This document shows positions 1-8,944 of a stretch of 64,000 bases of DNA, piece by piece (positions within the stretch are counted from its first letter, which is position 1; the number at the start of each line of letters is the position of its first letter). The stretch is from an uncultured Propionibacterium sp. (GTDB lineage Bacteria; Actinomycetota; Actinomycetes; Propionibacteriales; Propionibacteriaceae). A model generated the notes under the pieces. That model saw only the letters and a list, made by a program, of their open reading frames with translations. It ran no database searches and had not been told where the DNA came from. A program made the translations under genes and the position numbers. The stretch spans positions 1 through 64,000 of the forward strand of contig CALHWB010000046.1 in NCBI GenBank assembly GCA_938036835.1, written 5' to 3'.

Positions 1-32
1 TGGCGCGTCCCCGGCCGGCCGGGGACGCGCCA
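1..32. repeat. Perfect 32-bp palindrome at the window start
   Basis: The first 32 bases are an exact inverted repeat of themselves, with a 14-base arm that starts TGGCGCGTCCCCGG on either side of a CCGG centre. It lies 21 bases before the first TetR gene. It could be the stem of a terminator for a gene left of the window, although no T-run follows, or an operator for the TetR regulator. The symmetry is certain and the function is not. Confidence 0.6.
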
Positions 33-53
33 CGGCTGTGGGACACTGACCGG

Positions 54-755
54 GTGACACCGTCCGAACCGCACCGGGCCCGTCGCGGACGCCGACGCAT
101 GAGCAGCGCCGAACGACGCAGCCAGCTCATCGTCATCGCCCGTGCGCTGTTCGCCGAACGCGGACTCGACGGCACTAGCGTGGAAGAGATCGCCGCCCGC
201 GCCGAGGTTAGCAAGCCGGTGGTCTACGAGCACTTCGGCGGCAAGGAGGGACTGTACGCCGCGGTGGTCGATCGCGAGGTGGGCGTGCTGGAATCCGCCG
301 TTCAGAGCGCCCTGCGCACCCCGGGGGCTGGCTACCGCGAAACCATCGAACGCGGGACACTGGCCCTGCTGGACTACATCGACGGTTGCCCCGATGGTTT
401 CCGGATCATCTGCCGGGATTCTGCGATGCATTCGACCGCCAGCGCCGGTTTCGCCTCGATTCTGTCGGATATCGCCGCGCATGTGGCGGACATGCTCGCC
501 CCACCCCTGGCCCGCCGCGGCCATGACCCCCGGCTCAGCAGGGTCTACGCCCAAGGGCTGGTCGGCATGGTGGCCAGTGCCGGGCAGTCCTGGCTGGACG
601 AGCGCCGGCCCCCCAAGGAAGAATTGGCCGCACAGCTGGTCAACCTCGCCTGGCATGGCCTTGCGAACCTGGAAAGGCATCCCCTCCTGCTGACCCAGCC
701 ACCGCCAACACCGGTATCCGACCCGGTGCCGCCCGGCCAGCACACCGCCACCTGA
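54..755 (+). CDS. TetR/AcrR-family transcriptional regulator
   Basis: A 233-residue DNA-binding repressor of TetR type. The N-terminal region has the usual three-helix pattern: an ARALFAERGLDGTSVEEIAA stretch, then the recognition helix region (VSKPVVYEHFGGKEGLYAAV). The C-terminal half is a variable ligand-binding domain, so the effector is unknown. The GTG at 54 gives the longest frame. An ATG at 99 (MSSAERR) would give 218 residues and also keeps the whole DNA-binding domain, so the start is uncertain. The gene converges on the MarR gene that ends at 833. The perfect palindrome at 1-32 just upstream is a possible autoregulatory operator. Confidence 0.85.
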   Translation: MTPSEPHRARRGRRRMSSAERRSQLIVIARALFAERGLDGTSVEEIAARAEVSKPVVYEHFGGKEGLYAAVVDREVGVLESAVQSALRTPGAGYRETIERGTLALLDYIDGCPDGFRIICRDSAMHSTASAGFASILSDIAAHVADMLAPPLARRGHDPRLSRVYAQGLVGMVASAGQSWLDERRPPKEELAAQLVNLAWHGLANLERHPLLLTQPPPTPVSDPVPPGQHTAT

Positions 756-832
756 GCCCCAGCCGGCCCCTCGATCGCCGATCCGGAGAGATCCGGCCCG
801 CCGAGATCGGCCGGCGCGTCCGGATCACCGGG

Positions 833-1348
833 TCATTGACTGATCAACAGTTGCCGCAGCAGCGCCCCCAACCGAACCCGGCTATCGGTGTCCAGCCCGG
901 CCATCAGAGTTTGTTCGGCGCCCACCAGATCGGCCAGCGCAGCATCCACCGCTGCCCGGCCGGCGGAGTTCAACTCGACCAGCACGCCGCGGCCGTCGGT
1001 CGGGTGGGCCAGCCGGGTCACGAAACCCCGCCTGGCGAGCCCGTCGACCCGGTTGGTCATAGTGCCCGAGGTCACGTGGGTGCGGCAGGCCAACTGACCG
1101 GGCGAAAGCCGATAGGGCGCCCCAGCGCGCCGCAGCGCCGCCAGCACATCGAATTCCCAAACCTGTAGATCCTGGCCGGCGAAGGCCCGGGACCGAGCCG
1201 CATCCAATAGCTGGGCCAGCCGCAGGATCCGGGACCAGACCTGCATCGGGGCAGTGTCCAGATCGGGCCGTTCACGTCGCCAGGCCGCCACCACCTGGTC
1301 CACCTCGTCCTCCGGCAGTAGGTGCGCTGGCGTGGGCTCTCCGGTCAT
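833..1348 (-). CDS. MarR-family transcriptional regulator
   Basis: A 171-residue winged-helix regulator. The DNA-binding part reads LSPGQLACRTHVTSGTMTN followed by RVDGLARRGFVTRLAHPTDGR, the typical recognition helix and wing of MarR proteins with the conserved D-x-R. The start is the ATG at 1348 (MTGEP); the reading frame extends further upstream, but that extension lies antisense or out of frame over ispE. It follows ispE by only 4 bases and is probably the last gene of the rsmI-tatD-rsmA-ispE transcription unit. The ligand and targets are unknown. Confidence 0.85.
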   Translation of the reverse strand: MTGEPTPAHLLPEDEVDQVVAAWRRERPDLDTAPMQVWSRILRLAQLLDAARSRAFAGQDLQVWEFDVLAALRRAGAPYRLSPGQLACRTHVTSGTMTNRVDGLARRGFVTRLAHPTDGRGVLVELNSAGRAAVDAALADLVGAEQTLMAGLDTDSRVRLGALLRQLLISQ

Positions 1349-1352
1349 GTCG

Positions 1353-2312
1353 TCAGCTTTCCTCAGCCCGGGCCAGCCGGGCCACTTCCGGCCCCGCGAC
1401 CGGCCCGTGACCACGGCGCACGGCCCGCACCGTTGGCTCGCCTGCCAGACTGGCCGCCGCGGCGCCGGCACTGCTGGCGTCCGCACACAGGAAAGCGCAA
1501 GTCGGGCCGGAGCCGCAAACCAGCCCACCCAGCACCCCGGGCCGGGCCAGCCCGGCCGCCAAGGTTCCGGCGAGCTCTGGATACAGATCCAGCGCCGGGG
1601 CCTGCAGGTCGTTGCGTAACGCGGCGGCCACCCGATCCGGCTCACCGCTGAGCAACCCGGCCAGGCCATCGGATGCCAATTGGCTGCTCGGAGTCAATTC
1701 GCCTAGTTCGGCCAGCTCGTCGAAGCGGCGATAGACCTGGGGAGTCGACAGGCCGCGTCCGGCCAAGGCGAACACCCACTCCAGTCGCCCGGCAGCGGGC
1801 AACGCACGCAACCGCTCGCCCCGGCCGGTGCCCAGGGCATTGCCGCCGAGCAGCAGGAAGGGCACATCGCTGCCGAGTTCGGCGGCCAGACCCAGCAATT
1901 CGTCCAGGCTCACCTCAAGCCGCCAGCATTCGACGCAGGCAAGCAGGGTGCCGGCGGCATCGGCGGAGCCACCCGCCATTCCACCGGCCATCGGGATCTG
2001 CTTGTCGATTCGTAATTCGACGCCCTGCCGGGGATTCCCATGCCGATCCCGGAGCAACCGGGCGGCGCGGACGGCCAGGTTGGTCCGATCGCAGGCCAGC
2101 CGTTCGCTGCCCTCCCCCGACATCGTCAACTCGATCCGCCCATCGGCCCGGCCGGTGGCCTGCACCTGGTCATAAAGCGACACTGCCTGGAAGACGGTGC
2201 TCAACTCGTGAAACCCATCTGCGCGCCGGGGCCCGACGCACAGCGCAATGTTGATCTTGGCGGGGATGCGCACTCGCACACGCCAGCTTTGGGCCTCAGT
2301 CATCGGCATCAT
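1353..2312 (-). CDS. ispE: 4-(cytidine 5'-diphospho)-2-C-methyl-D-erythritol kinase
   Basis: This GHMP kinase phosphorylates CDP-methylerythritol with ATP in the non-mevalonate (MEP) isoprenoid pathway. Two family signatures are visible: the N-terminal PAKINIALCVGPRRADGFHE and the ATP-binding glycine-rich loop PMAGGMAGGSADAAGTLLA. A further glycine-rich segment (GLVCGSGPTCAFL) lies near the C-terminus, as in other GHMP kinases. The 319-residue length is normal. ATGs at 2312, 2309 and 2303 are all possible starts; each overlaps the 3' end of rsmA. The rsmA-ispE adjacency is widely conserved in actinobacteria. Confidence 0.95.
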   Translation of the reverse strand: MMPMTEAQSWRVRVRIPAKINIALCVGPRRADGFHELSTVFQAVSLYDQVQATGRADGRIELTMSGEGSERLACDRTNLAVRAARLLRDRHGNPRQGVELRIDKQIPMAGGMAGGSADAAGTLLACVECWRLEVSLDELLGLAAELGSDVPFLLLGGNALGTGRGERLRALPAAGRLEWVFALAGRGLSTPQVYRRFDELAELGELTPSSQLASDGLAGLLSGEPDRVAAALRNDLQAPALDLYPELAGTLAAGLARPGVLGGLVCGSGPTCAFLCADASSAGAAAASLAGEPTVRAVRRGHGPVAGPEVARLARAEES

Positions 2313-3183
2313 TACCGCAGGCTAGCGGAACGGCCGCGGGACCTGGCAGTCGCTGGGCTATCCGAGCGAACTGGTCAATGGTCAGCTCCTCCCCCCGCGC
2401 GGTCGGGTCGCAGCCAGCCGCCTGGATCGCCTCGGCAGCCCGGGCATTCGAGCCGAATAGCGGTGACAACGCCGCACGCAGCATCTTGCGGCGCCGAGCG
2501 AAGGCCGCATCGATGACCGCGAAAGCCCGTCCGCGGAGCACCTGGGCGGCCGGTGGCTCCCGCCGGCGAATCCGCACCAGACCGGAGTCCACATTCGGGA
2601 CCGGCCAAAAGACCGTGGGCGGCACGGTGCCGGCCCGGCCGGCCCGGGCGTACCAGGCCAGTTTCGCGCTGGGTGCGCCATAGGCCTTCGCCCCTGGGAT
2701 GGCCACCAACCGGTCGGCCACCTCCAACTGCACCATCACCAGCCCGTGCACCCAGCTTCCGAACCGGGCCAGCAGGTGCAGCAGCACCGGCACCGCCACG
2801 TTATAGGGCAGGTTCGCGACCATCGCGGTGGGTACCGGGTCGGGCAGGGCGGCGACGCGCAAGGCATCGGCGGTCAACACCTGTAGCCGCTGGGTGGCGT
2901 CGGGCTGCAGTTCGGCGACGGTCTTCGGCAGCAGGCCGGCCAGCCGCGCATCGATCTCGATGGCCTGGACCCGCGCGCCGGTCTCCAGCAGGCCAAGGGT
3001 CAGGGAACCGAGCCCCGGCCCCACCTCGATGACCACATCACCAGGCCCCACCCCCGAGAGGGCGACGATACGGCGCACCGTGTTGGCGTCCACCACGAAA
3101 TTCTGGCCCCGCTGCTTGCTGGGTCGCAGGCCGATACCGGCGGCCAGCTCCCGGATCCGGCGAGGGTCCAGCAACTCAGGCAC
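2296..3183 (-). CDS. rsmA: 16S rRNA dimethyladenosine transferase (KsgA)
   Basis: RsmA dimethylates the two adjacent adenines in the 3' terminal helix of 16S rRNA. Family motifs are clear: SKQRGQNFVVDANTVRRIV near the N-terminus, the SAM-binding VIEVGPGLGSLTLGLLETGA, and the catalytic NLPYNVAVPVL motif. I chose the GTG at 3183 (VPELLDPRRIREL), which overlaps the tatD stop codon and gives 295 residues, the normal size. The frame stays open to 3330, but the extra residues are low-complexity proline/arginine and lie over tatD. Confidence 0.93.
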   Translation of the reverse strand: MPELLDPRRIRELAAGIGLRPSKQRGQNFVVDANTVRRIVALSGVGPGDVVIEVGPGLGSLTLGLLETGARVQAIEIDARLAGLLPKTVAELQPDATQRLQVLTADALRVAALPDPVPTAMVANLPYNVAVPVLLHLLARFGSWVHGLVMVQLEVADRLVAIPGAKAYGAPSAKLAWYARAGRAGTVPPTVFWPVPNVDSGLVRIRRREPPAAQVLRGRAFAVIDAAFARRRKMLRAALSPLFGSNARAAEAIQAAGCDPTARGEELTIDQFARIAQRLPGPAAVPLACGNDADD

Positions 3184-4129
3184 CGCTGGGCACCTGACCG
3201 GCGGTATCGCGGGCCGCCCCGGTATCGGTCGGATCGCAGCGGCCGGGTGCCGCCGCGTCGGCGGCCGGGATCCCCCAGGTGCCCCCGAAGGCTGCCGCGG
3301 CGTTGTCGGCGAACCGCCGGCAGGCGGCATCCAACTCCAGCCCGAGCTGGGCGGCCACGAACGCGGCGGTGTGGGCCATCAGATAGCTGGCATTCGGCCG
3401 GCCACGATGCGGCAGCGGAGTCAGATAGGGGGCGTCGGTCTCGATCAGCACCCGATCGGGCGGGGTCAACGCCAGCGCCGCCCGTAACCCATGATTCGCC
3501 CGGTAGGTGATGTTACCGGCAAAACTCAACCAGGCTCCCCGGTCGAGGACGCGGCGAGCAAAGCCGGCATCCCCGCTGAAACAGTGGAAGACTACCCGCT
3601 CGGGCCAGCCCTCGGCATCCAGCAATTCGGCGATCTCGGTGTGGGCATCGCGGTCGTGGATGACCAGGGTATGGCCCCGCTGGCGGGCGATGGCGATATG
3701 GCGGGCGAAGCTGCGATGCTGCCGGGCGATGCCGGCCGGCTCCCGGGTTCGGTAGAAATCCAGTCCGGTCTCCCCCACGGCCCGGACATGCGGGCCGGCG
3801 CCCGCCAGGGATTCGATGATCGCCAGCTCCTTTTCCAGCCGGTCATCGCTCATCCGGGCGGCGTCATTGGGATGGATCGCGACCGCCGCGATGACCTGCG
3901 GGTTGCCGGCCGCCAGCTCGACCGCCCACCGCGAACTGGGCACGTCGCAGCCGATCTGTACCACCCGGTCGATCCCGGTGGCCGCCGCCAGGCGCAGATT
4001 GTCGGCTACCGGCAGCCTAGAATGATCCCGGGTGGCATCCAGATGGGTATGGGCATCCACCGTGGGGGCGGGCAATGCCTCGGGTGGCGCCGGCAATCCC
4101 AGTCGCTGCAGCACCTGATCGGTCACCAT
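3176..4129 (-). CDS. tatD: TatD-family metal-dependent hydrolase
   Basis: A 317-residue TIM-barrel metallohydrolase of the TatD DNase family. Metal ligands are visible in order: the N-terminal VDAHTHLD, the VGETGLDFY glutamate motif, the later VIHDRDAH and VVFHCFSGD histidines, and the LIETDAPYLTP aspartate near the C-terminus. The start ATG at 4129 overlaps the rsmI stop and the stop overlaps the rsmA GTG, so translation is probably coupled. Members act as 3'-5' DNases or RNA quality-control exonucleases; the exact role here cannot be read from sequence. Confidence 0.93.
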   Translation of the reverse strand: MVTDQVLQRLGLPAPPEALPAPTVDAHTHLDATRDHSRLPVADNLRLAAATGIDRVVQIGCDVPSSRWAVELAAGNPQVIAAVAIHPNDAARMSDDRLEKELAIIESLAGAGPHVRAVGETGLDFYRTREPAGIARQHRSFARHIAIARQRGHTLVIHDRDAHTEIAELLDAEGWPERVVFHCFSGDAGFARRVLDRGAWLSFAGNITYRANHGLRAALALTPPDRVLIETDAPYLTPLPHRGRPNASYLMAHTAAFVAAQLGLELDAACRRFADNAAAAFGGTWGIPAADAAAPGRCDPTDTGAARDTAGQVPSGA

Positions 4130-5145
4130 GAACCGTCCTCCTGTTCGAGAGCCTGCGCCTCGGCGTCGCCGAGCCGATTCCCTGTGCCTGGGGACCCGGC
4201 AGCCGGGCGAGCCGGTTCGCCACCGGTGGGGGCCCGCGGGGTGGCCGGTGCGCCCCGCGGCATTGCCGGCCCGGCCATCGGGCCGGGGGGCACCTGGCCG
4301 CGGCCGGCCAGTGCCCGGTTGTAGAGTTCCTTGCGGCGCAGGCCGGCCACCTCGGCGACCTCGGCGACGGCGGCCGATAGGCGGGTGCCACCGGCCATCA
4401 GCAAAGCGACCTGTTCGACAGCGGCATCCCAGTCGGCGGCACCGCGTGGTGCACCCCCGACGACCACGGTGATCTCGCCGCGGATCTCATCCAGCCGGGC
4501 GGCCAGCTCGGCAAGGCCACCCCGCAGCACCTGCTCGTGGGTTTTGGTTAGTTCCCGGCAGATCGCAGCCGGACGCTCGGGCCCTAGGGTCGCGGCCGCA
4601 TCGGCGAGGAACCCGGCAAGCCGGTGCGGAGCCTCGAAGAAGACCATGGTGCGCGGTTCGGTGGCCAGTTCGGCCAGCCGGCGGCGCCGCTCACCTGGTT
4701 TGCGGGGCAGGAAACCCTCGAAACAGAATCGGTCTACGGGCAGACCGCTGATCGCCAATGCGGTCAGCACCGCCGAGGGACCCGGCACCACGCTCACCGC
4801 CAGGTCGGCCGCGATCGCCGCCGCCACCAGGCGATAGCCGGGGTCACTGATCGCCGGCATACCGGCATCGGTAACCAGCACCACGACCCGGCCGGCCCGC
4901 ATGTCGGCGATCAGGCCGGGGGTACGGGACGCCTCGTTGCCCTCGAAGTAGCTAACGATCTGGGCGCTGGTGGCGACCTGTAGCCGGGCAAGCAGGGCGT
5001 GCAGGGCTCGGGTGTCCTCGGCGGCGATCACATCGGCCTCCGCCAAGGCCGGGCCAAGCGCGGCCGAGGCGTCCCGGGCATCCCCGATGGGGGTACCGGC
5101 CAGCACCAGGCGTCCCCGCCCGGCAGCGAACTCGGCTCTGCTCAT
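4123..5145 (-). CDS. rsmI: 16S rRNA (cytidine-1402-2'-O)-methyltransferase
   Basis: RsmI methylates the ribose of C1402 in the 16S rRNA decoding centre. The tetrapyrrole-methylase fold signatures are clear: LVLAGTPIGDARDAS at the N-terminus, the VIAAEDTRALHALL motif, and VVLVTDAGMPAISDPG. The start is ATG 5145 (MSRAEF), giving 340 residues. About 50 extra C-terminal residues rich in proline, glycine and alanine run into tatD. The gene is divergent from the PMT mannosyltransferase, and the 138 bases between the two start codons must hold both promoters. Confidence 0.93.
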   Translation of the reverse strand: MSRAEFAAGRGRLVLAGTPIGDARDASAALGPALAEADVIAAEDTRALHALLARLQVATSAQIVSYFEGNEASRTPGLIADMRAGRVVVLVTDAGMPAISDPGYRLVAAAIAADLAVSVVPGPSAVLTALAISGLPVDRFCFEGFLPRKPGERRRRLAELATEPRTMVFFEAPHRLAGFLADAAATLGPERPAAICRELTKTHEQVLRGGLAELAARLDEIRGEITVVVGGAPRGAADWDAAVEQVALLMAGGTRLSAAVAEVAEVAGLRRKELYNRALAGRGQVPPGPMAGPAMPRGAPATPRAPTGGEPARPAAGSPGTGNRLGDAEAQALEQEDGSW

Positions 5146-5283
5146 GAACAGCAGGCTACCCGCTCGGGCTGGGGTGGATGCCGCCCCGGGCGCGCTCGCC
5201 GGCCCGGCCAGCGGGGCCGGCCGATCCGCCCACGGCGCCCGCGTTGCCTGACCCCGGAGCCACCGGCCCTCTAGGATGGCCGG

Positions 5284-6921
5284 GTGAAACTCGGCGAGCT
5301 GATCGACAAGATCCCGGGCGGCAAGGCCGTGCAACGGCTGCGCGGCACCAGCGCCGACCCGCTGCTGCCCACCATCGACCGGCTGGACGATGCGGTAGCG
5401 CTGCGGACCGATCGGCTGTTGTCCTGGGTAGTCACCGTCCTGATCGGGCTGTTCGCCTTCGGTATCCGGTTGGTGAATCTCGCCAGACCGGCCAACCTGG
5501 TCTTCGACGAGACCTACTATGCCAAGGATGCCTGGTCGCTGCTGAACTTCGGCTATGAGCTGAGTTGGCCCAAGAACGCAAACGACCAGATCGTCATGGG
5601 CAACACCACCGCCTGGGAAACCAATTCCGCCTTCATCGTCCATCCGCAATTGGGCAAGTGGCTGATAGCGGCCGGCGAGTGGGCCTTTGGCATGAACAGC
5701 TTCGGCTGGCGGATCGGTGCGCTGGTGGCGGGCACCATCATGATCATGGCCACTATCCGGCTGGCCAGGCGGCTGTCGAGGTCGACGCTGGTGGGTGCGT
5801 TCGCCGGGCTGTTCCTGACCGTGGACGGGCTGACCTTCGTGATGAGCCGGATCGCCCTGCTGGACATCTTCCAGGCCATGTTCACCGTGCTGGCGGTGGG
5901 TGCGGTCGCCGCCGACCGGGATTGGTTACGGCACAGGCTGGCCAATCATCTGCGCGCCCACGGGCTGGCCGATCTGGGCGGGCGGTTCGGGCCGCTGCTG
6001 CTGTGGCGGCCCTGGCGGCTGACGGCCGGCATCCTGTTCGGGCTGGCGATCGGCTGCAAATGGAACTCGGTGTATGTGCTGGCCGTGTTGGGCATCATGG
6101 CGGTGGCCGACGAGTGGGGTAGCAGACTCACCGCCGGGGCCGACCGCACCGCGCTGCGTTCGGTGCTGATCAATGGACCGATCGCCTTCGTGACCATGGT
6201 CGTCTCGGCATTGGTCGTCTACGTGCTCACCTGGTGGTCCTGGCTGACCACCGAGGGGGGGTGGGGACGCGACTGGGGGGCGAACCATCCCGATCATCCC
6301 TGGGTCAAGTTGCTCGGCAAGCCTCTGGCCTCGCTGCTCTACTATCATCAAGAGATCTACAACTTCCATACCGGGGACTGGATCGCGGCTCAAACCCATA
6401 CCTACGAGGCGCACCCGGCCGGCTGGCTGGTGATGGGCCGAGTGATCGGCATCGACGCCGTAAACGACATCCAGCCGGGTATCGACGGTTGCCGGGCCAC
6501 CGGTGGGGACACCTGCCTGCGGGTGATCTCGGGCATCGGTACGCCATTCCTGTGGTGGTTCGCCCTGGCGGCAGTCATCATCGGGTTGGGTCTGTGGCTG
6601 CTGGGCAGAGACCATCGTTTCGCGGTGCCGCTGGTGGCCGGGTTGACGCCGTGGATCATGTGGTTCCCGAACGCCGATCGGCCGCTTTTCTTCTTCTACG
6701 CCATCATGATCATTCCCTTTACCGCGACCGTGTTGGCCATGGTGCTGGGGTTGATCCTCGGCCCGCCGGACGGCCCCGGCAGACACCGCCGCGCCTGGAT
6801 CGTGGGCAGCGTGGTGCTCATCGTCGTAGCCAATTTCTGGTTCATCTATCCCATTCTCACCGACCAGTTGATGACCCGGACGATGTGGAGCCTGCGGATG
6901 TGGTTCTCGTCCTGGATCTGA
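5284..6921 (+). CDS. PMT-family protein O-mannosyltransferase
   Basis: A 545-residue polytopic membrane enzyme that moves mannose from polyprenyl-phosphate-mannose to serine or threonine of secreted proteins, as known for the actinobacterial Pmt family. The catalytic acidic pair lies in the first extracytoplasmic loop (LVFDETYYAKDAWSLL). About ten hydrophobic helices follow. Further conserved loop sequences are seen, including YHQEIYNFHTG and the SHP-like TYEAHPAGWLV. The start GTG at 5284 follows shortly after the rsmI divergence region. The divergent rsmI/pmt arrangement is common in actinobacteria. Confidence 0.92.
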   Translation: MKLGELIDKIPGGKAVQRLRGTSADPLLPTIDRLDDAVALRTDRLLSWVVTVLIGLFAFGIRLVNLARPANLVFDETYYAKDAWSLLNFGYELSWPKNANDQIVMGNTTAWETNSAFIVHPQLGKWLIAAGEWAFGMNSFGWRIGALVAGTIMIMATIRLARRLSRSTLVGAFAGLFLTVDGLTFVMSRIALLDIFQAMFTVLAVGAVAADRDWLRHRLANHLRAHGLADLGGRFGPLLLWRPWRLTAGILFGLAIGCKWNSVYVLAVLGIMAVADEWGSRLTAGADRTALRSVLINGPIAFVTMVVSALVVYVLTWWSWLTTEGGWGRDWGANHPDHPWVKLLGKPLASLLYYHQEIYNFHTGDWIAAQTHTYEAHPAGWLVMGRVIGIDAVNDIQPGIDGCRATGGDTCLRVISGIGTPFLWWFALAAVIIGLGLWLLGRDHRFAVPLVAGLTPWIMWFPNADRPLFFFYAIMIIPFTATVLAMVLGLILGPPDGPGRHRRAWIVGSVVLIVVANFWFIYPILTDQLMTRTMWSLRMWFSSWI

Positions 6922-7204
6922 TCGGCCCCGACGACCACCGGTACCCCCAACCCGGCGGTGGTGCCGATCCGGCCTGGCCGCCGGCGGCTGGCGCAGCTGG
7001 TTCGCTGCTGTGCGGGGGCCGCACCCAAACCGCCCCCGGCGGGAACACAGCGACACCGATCCGTCATCGGGCCGGTGCTCGACCGGCACACCGGCCGGCC
7101 GGGCACCGCCACGGGAAGTCAAACCCCGCCAACCCGGCCCGTGGGGGTGTTCCACAGATCGACCGGGACGCACCGCATAGACTGCCCTGCTGGAAGGGGC
7201 TGGT

Positions 7205-8740
7205 ATGGCGTTCTGGAAGCTGCACAACAACGGGGTTCTTGAGCCGGGCGTGGTGGTCGCGCCGGATGAACGATTGAGTTGGGGCAAGACGATCGGTCTG
7301 GGCGCCCAGCATGTGGTGGCGATGTTCGGGGCCACCTTCGTCTTCCCGTTGTTGATGGGATTGAATCCGCAGCTCGCGGTCATGATGAGTGGCGTGGCCA
7401 CCTTGATCTTCCTGGCGGTGGTGCGGCACCGGGTACCCAGCTACCTGGGCAGTTCGGCATCCTTCGTTGGAGTCGCAACCGCCATCTATGCCCAGGGCGG
7501 TAAACCGGACGGCGTGTCGGGTGCCATGTTCTGGTGCGGGGCCGGATTGCTAGTCGTAGGCCTGATCATCCATTTCATGGGCTCTCAGGTGATCCATCGC
7601 GCCCTGCCGCCGGTGGTCACCGGGGCAGTGGTGATGTTGATCGGGTTCAATCTGGCCCCCGTGGTGGCCACGGTCTATTGGCCGCAGGACCAATGGATCG
7701 CATTCCTGGTGATGCTCATCGTGATCGGCCTGTCGGTTGGCCTGCGTGGGTTCGCCGGGCGCATTGCGATCTTCTTGTCGCTGATCATCGGATATGTGCT
7801 CAGCTTCGCCGCCGACAAACTGTTCGGACCGATCGTCCGCACCGCCGCCGACGGCACCGTCACCGAGACCTTCCGGGTCGATTGGTCCAAGGTGATCGAG
7901 GCCGACTGGATCGGTTTCCCACCGGTCACCGACCTGACCAGTTGGCAGTTCGGCGGCACCGGCAATGTGGTCGGCTTTCACGCCCCGAACTTCAACCTCG
8001 CCTACGCGCTGATCGCGTTGCCCGTGGTGATCGCCCTGATCGCCGAAAACACCGGGCATATCAAGGCGGTCGCCGAGATGACCGGGGAAAGCCTCGACCC
8101 CTATATGGGACGTGCAGTCGCCGCCGACGGCCTGACCTCGATGCTGGCCACCGCCGTTGGCGCCGGACCCACCACCACCTATGCCGAGAACATCGGCGTG
8201 ATGGCGGCTACCCGGGTCTACTCCACCGCCGCCTATGTGGTAGCCGCCATCGTGGCCATCGGGTTCGGGTTCTCGCCGAAATTCGGCGCGATCGTCTCGG
8301 CCACCCCGGGCGGCGTCCTGGGCGGCATCACCGTCGTGTTGTACGGCATGATCGGGCTGCTCGGCGCGAAGATCTGGAAGGAAAACCGGGTTGATTTCGG
8401 CAATCCGTTGAATCTGGTGCCGGCGGCCGCCGGCATCGTCATCGGAATCGGCGATGTATCCCTGCGGCTGGGTTCGAATTTCACCCTGGGGGGTATCGCC
8501 CTAGGCACCATCGTGACGATCGCGGCCTATCACCTGGCCCGGGCGATCGCCCCCCGGGCGATGGTGGCAGCGGCCGAGGGCGCGGTGCTGATCGTGGACG
8601 CCCCGGGAGCGTACGAGACCGGCGACGTCCCGGCCGTCCGCGAGGAGCGCCGCGGCAAGCCGGCCCATACCGGCGAGCCGGCGAACCAACGCCGCCGACG
8701 GCCTCCGGTATGCCCGGAATCCACTGCGGCGTTCGAGTAG
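7205..8740 (+). CDS. uraA: NCS2-family uracil/xanthine permease
   Basis: A 511-residue nucleobase symporter of the NCS2 family. Signatures include QHVVAMFGATFVFPLLMGLN at the N-terminus, the PSYLGSSASFVG substrate loop, and the conserved segment IALIAENTGHIKAVAEMTGE containing the functional Glu, followed by GAGPTTTYAENIGVMAATRVYS. About 12-14 hydrophobic segments are present. These motifs match UraA/PyrP-type uracil permeases more than purine ones. ATG 7205 has GGAAGGGG upstream. The last about 50 residues are hydrophilic and appear non-conserved. It stands alone, so no pathway context is available. Confidence 0.9.
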   Translation: MAFWKLHNNGVLEPGVVVAPDERLSWGKTIGLGAQHVVAMFGATFVFPLLMGLNPQLAVMMSGVATLIFLAVVRHRVPSYLGSSASFVGVATAIYAQGGKPDGVSGAMFWCGAGLLVVGLIIHFMGSQVIHRALPPVVTGAVVMLIGFNLAPVVATVYWPQDQWIAFLVMLIVIGLSVGLRGFAGRIAIFLSLIIGYVLSFAADKLFGPIVRTAADGTVTETFRVDWSKVIEADWIGFPPVTDLTSWQFGGTGNVVGFHAPNFNLAYALIALPVVIALIAENTGHIKAVAEMTGESLDPYMGRAVAADGLTSMLATAVGAGPTTTYAENIGVMAATRVYSTAAYVVAAIVAIGFGFSPKFGAIVSATPGGVLGGITVVLYGMIGLLGAKIWKENRVDFGNPLNLVPAAAGIVIGIGDVSLRLGSNFTLGGIALGTIVTIAAYHLARAIAPRAMVAAAEGAVLIVDAPGAYETGDVPAVREERRGKPAHTGEPANQRRRRPPVCPESTAAFE

Positions 8741-8843
8741 CGCGCCGGGCCATCCGGGGATCGGACCGCGACACGATCAAAGCGACCTCAGCCGCGTCGA
8801 GCGTCCCGGCGTCCGGCCGGGCCCGGATGGGATGTCCCAATAT

Positions 8844-8880
8844 TTAGTCAACAATTGCATGTACAAATTGCGCCAACTAA
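8844..8880. promoter_or_regulatory. AT-rich imperfect dyad upstream of the iron-siderophore operon
   Basis: The island of A+T-rich sequence here contains an imperfect inverted repeat with outer arms TTAGT and ACTAA and inner CAATTG/CAAATTG, separated by CATGTA. It lies 65-100 bases before the TTG start of the binding-protein gene. A short hairpin (CTTGGG-CAAC-CCCAAG, 8892-8907) follows in the presumed leader. The placement suggests an operator, perhaps iron-responsive, but it does not match the DtxR/IdeR 19-mer consensus closely. No experimental basis exists. Confidence 0.3.
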
Positions 8881-8944
8881 GGTACTGCTTGCTTGGGCAA
8901 CCCCAAGTGACAACGCCCCACGCAACCCCCAGAAAGGGAGCCCG

